DNA of 64,000 nt from Coffea arabica (taxonomy: Eukaryota; Streptophyta; Magnoliopsida; Gentianales; Rubiaceae), in contig NC_092312.1 of assembly GCF_036785885.1 (NCBI RefSeq), forward strand, positions 21,222,001 to 21,286,000. Direction: 5' to 3'. This document shows, piece by piece, positions 61,099 to 64,000 of the stretch. The position numbers and the translations under genes are program-made. The notes below the pieces were generated by a model. That model saw nothing but the letters and a program-made list of their open reading frames with translations. It ran no database searches and was not told the origin of the DNA. The stretch's first letter is position 1. Every line of letters starts with the position of its first letter.

Positions 61099-64000
61099 AT
61101 GGGATCGGTAAAAAGGAAGTCAATTGAAAACCCTATCGAGGGATATGATACGCCTGCTGAGAAGCAGCAGAAGAGAGGTAATGAACTTTTGAATTTGGAC
61201 GAACCAGTTGCCTGTGTCCACGATGTATCTTACCCTGAAGGCTATGTCCCTCGTGCTTCGACCTCCAATTTGCCTGATAAAGATGCAAAACCCGCCAAGG
61301 AATTCCCTTTTACTCTCGACCCTTTTCAGGCGGAAGCAATTAAGTGTCTGAAGAATGGGGAATCTGTTTTGGTAAATCTCTCTCTCTCTCAAATTTAGTG
61401 TTGCGGGGAGAGAAGAAATACGATGGAATGTGTAGAAAGTGTGAATTTTGATAGGTGGTTTGATCATGTAGGTATCTGCGCATACATCAGCTGGTAAGAC
61501 TGTGGTGGCATTGTACGCCATTGCCATGTCATTGCAGAATAAGCAACGGGTGATATATACTTCACCAATTAAGGCACTCAGTAATCAGAAGTATAGAGAG
61601 TTTAAAGAGGAGCTTTCGGATGTTGGTTTGATGACAGGGGATGTCACTATTGATCCTAATGCTTCTTGCTTGGTAGGTCTAAATTGCTGGTGGGACATTT
61701 GTTTTTTCTTGTTTTACATGTTTTTGATACAGTGGGTGCTTGTGGGGGCTCTAATGGTTGATTTCATTTCAGGTAATGACAACAGAAATTTGGCGTAGCA
61801 TGCAGTACAAGGGATCTGAGGTTACGAGGGAGGTGGCATGGGTTATCTTTGATGAGGTGCATTACATGCGTGACAGAGAAAGAGGTGTTGTATGGGAAGA
61901 GAGTATTGTTATGGCTCCAAAGAATTCTCGTTTTGTATTTCTCTCTGCCACTGTCCCTAATGCTAAGGAGTTTGCAGATTGGGTTGCAAAGGTGATTTTT
62001 GCTTCCTACTACATTATGCTTTGCCATACACATATGCTTTGATGCTTAAGATAAAAGTTGGAGCTTGCAGATATTCAGTTTGTGTGGAGTAAAAATTTTG
62101 TTATAGATGAACAATAGCAACACATTTCTGATGTAAAAGTTTCTGGATGTCAAAATTGTTGTATTATAAAGTCCATCTACAGGCCATAGTGTCTGAGCCA
62201 TCAAAAGTCTGGACATCACATGGTATTATATGGATTAAGAAGAAATAAAGATAGGAAAGATGGGACAGGATATTAGCAGGAATCCTGCAGATGTATAGTT
62301 GCTAAAATGTGGATAGAAACGCATTCCTTCTTGACTATTGAAATGTTTAACTGAAGATCAAGTTGCTTCTGCCCGGTCTGAGTCTATTCTTTTGTCATTT
62401 TTTCTGTGTGCTTAAACTGTTGATCATTTGATGAGTTCATTTGTGTATACCATTTATGCCAGAAATACATCGGTTTCAAGGAAAATTTGCATGTTGGAAA
62501 ATATGACTGACCACCATATCCAATGATTAAGTTTTGTTGTAGTGATGCTTTTAGTTGTATGGTTGTTCTAATGTTTATTTCCCAGCATGCAGGTCCATCA
62601 GCAACCATGTCATATCGTTTATACTGATTATAGACCAACACCACTTCAGCATTACTTCTTCCCTTCTGGAGGCAATGGTCTTTACCTAGTGGTTGACGAA
62701 AAAGGAAAATTTCGTGAGAATAGTTTTCAGAAAGCTCTAAATGCTCTTGTTCCTCCTGGTGAAGGGGATAAGAAAAGGGAGAATGGAAAATGGCAGAAGG
62801 GACTTTTTGTTGGTAAAGCAGGCGAAGACAGTGACATATTTAAGATGGTAAAAATGATTATTCAGCGCCAATATGATCCTGTCATATGTTTTAGCTTCAG
62901 CAAAAGAGAATGTGAATTTCTTGCAATGCAGGTATAAGCACTGGTATCATATTTTAATTTCAGAGCACAATGTTATTTACTTTTGAGTGTGCTTCTCACT
63001 GCCCTCCTAAACAGATTAGCACTAAAAGAGAGAGAATCTGAGCTCAGGTATTTTAATTTAATATTTTGTTTTTCTCATTTTTAAGATGGCTAAAATGGAT
63101 CTTAACAATGAGGATGAGAAGGTGAACATTGAAACGATATTCTGGAGTGCGATGGATATGTTGTCAGAGGATGATAAAAAGCTGCCACAGGTGACTCTTG
63201 CTAGTTTTGCTTAGCAGATTGTCTTTCATTAGTTTCCTTTCTAATTGCTTCTATGTTGCAACAGTAGTATTTTTTTTCATTAGATTCTGAATGTGTCTGT
63301 ATTTAAACAAACCCCAGGTCTCCAATATGCTGCCTCTGTTAAAACGTGGAATTGGCGTGCACCATTCTGGCTTGCTTCCCATACTAAAGGAAGTGATAGA
63401 AATTCTATTCCAAGAAGGCTTAATCAAGGTTGGAGGACAAAATTCTGTCATTTATGGTGGATGTAAATTCAACCGTCTCTTCTGTGCAATTTATATGCTT
63501 GTCACGTGCCCAAGCCATTTCTCTAAGTTTAAGATGGGTATCTGTTTATGAGTTTCTGTTTAATATAAACAGCTAAAGTAGCATGCCAAAAAAAGGAGTT
63601 TATGAACAAGTGATTTCAGCAATAATAACTGCAAAAAGACCATCACAAATCATAAACAATTGTGGTTCTACAACTTATTTTTTGGCCTACAAGATTCACA
63701 TGACACCTTGTAATGGTTTATCCCATGATATTCGCTTGTTCATTTTTGACTTCCTCTCCTGCAACCTCTACTTCTACTCCTAGCATGTTTATATTATAGT
63801 CTGTTGTCTAGTTTTAAACATTGCTGTGTTGAAATATGGTGCTTTAGTGTTTATTTGCCACAGAAACCTTCAGTATAGGACTGAATATGCCTGCAAAAAC
63901 GGTCGTTTTTACAAATGTTCGCAAGTTTGATGGAGATAAGTTTAGATGGATATCCAGTGGAGAGTATATTCAGATGAGTGGTCGTGCTGGTCGTAGGGGG
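61099..64000 (+). CDS. MTR4: MTR4-type DExH RNA helicase, N-terminal part
   Basis: Partial gene, seven exons visible: 61099-61371, 61472-61672, 61773-61991, 62593-62931, 63086-63190, 63318-63428, and 63848 to the window end; 467 codons, all in phase. MGSVKRKS at the start matches plant MTR4 rather than HEN2. Walker A is SAHTSAGKT (93-101), the DEVH box is at 185-188, FLSATVP follows, and RecA2 motifs include [34 protein letters not shown] and [10 protein letters not shown] at the edge. MTR4 unwinds RNA and feeds it to the nuclear exosome, notably in rRNA 5.8S maturation and by-product degradation. The rest of RecA2, the arch/KOW and C-terminal helical domains lie beyond the window. The start codon follows a plausible spliced leader. 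Confidence 0.96.

Overview
The window is nuclear DNA of a flowering plant, almost certainly a eudicot and possibly an asterid. Genes have many short exons, AT-rich introns and GT-AG splice sites. The intergenic DNA holds plant MITEs and SINEs. One U1 snRNA gene carries the plant-specific upstream element and 3' box. Every protein family recognised is a plant version. The species cannot be fixed from this window alone.

Layout, left to right. (1) 1-4595, minus: the 5' part of a Golgi core-2/I-branching (GT14) glycosyltransferase gene, which runs off the left edge. (2) 4.6-15.5 kb: repeat-rich intergenic DNA with a complete-looking U1 snRNA gene (7414-7575) and several transposon-derived elements: an hAT-like element, a Stowaway-like MITE, a large AT-rich terminal-inverted-repeat element and a Tourist-like MITE in the next gene's 5' flank. 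(3) 15524-23905, plus: a seven-exon CLC-c type chloride channel/transporter. (4) 25260-32641, minus: a 12-exon FemAB-like/DUF482 protein with a likely organellar leader. (5) 33150-34690: a scrambled, frameshifted partial copy of the neighbouring DNA methyltransferase gene. (6) 34887-36184, minus: possible exons of an unrecognised gene. (7) 40043-46677, plus: a complete but divergent MET1-type CG DNA methyltransferase, with an E2F site and a telo-box upstream. (8) 47222-50320, minus: a five-exon short-chain dehydrogenase/reductase. (9) 50620-59564, plus: a nine-exon U2AF35-related (RGH3/ZRSR2-type) splicing factor that shares a 299-bp bidirectional promoter with (8). (10) 60140-60368: a SINE with a perfect 17-bp target duplication. 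(11) 61099 to the right edge, plus: the first seven exons of an MTR4-type exosome RNA helicase.

The genes do not form an operon-like unit. Several act in nuclear RNA metabolism (U1 snRNA, the RGH3-type splicing factor, the MTR4-type helicase) and one in chromatin (MET1), but this is probably chance. Exon models were built by hand from reading-frame continuity, splice consensus and recalled family sequences. Exon phases agree throughout the seven main genes. I found no CRISPR array, operon, tRNA gene, LTR retrotransposon or viral gene.
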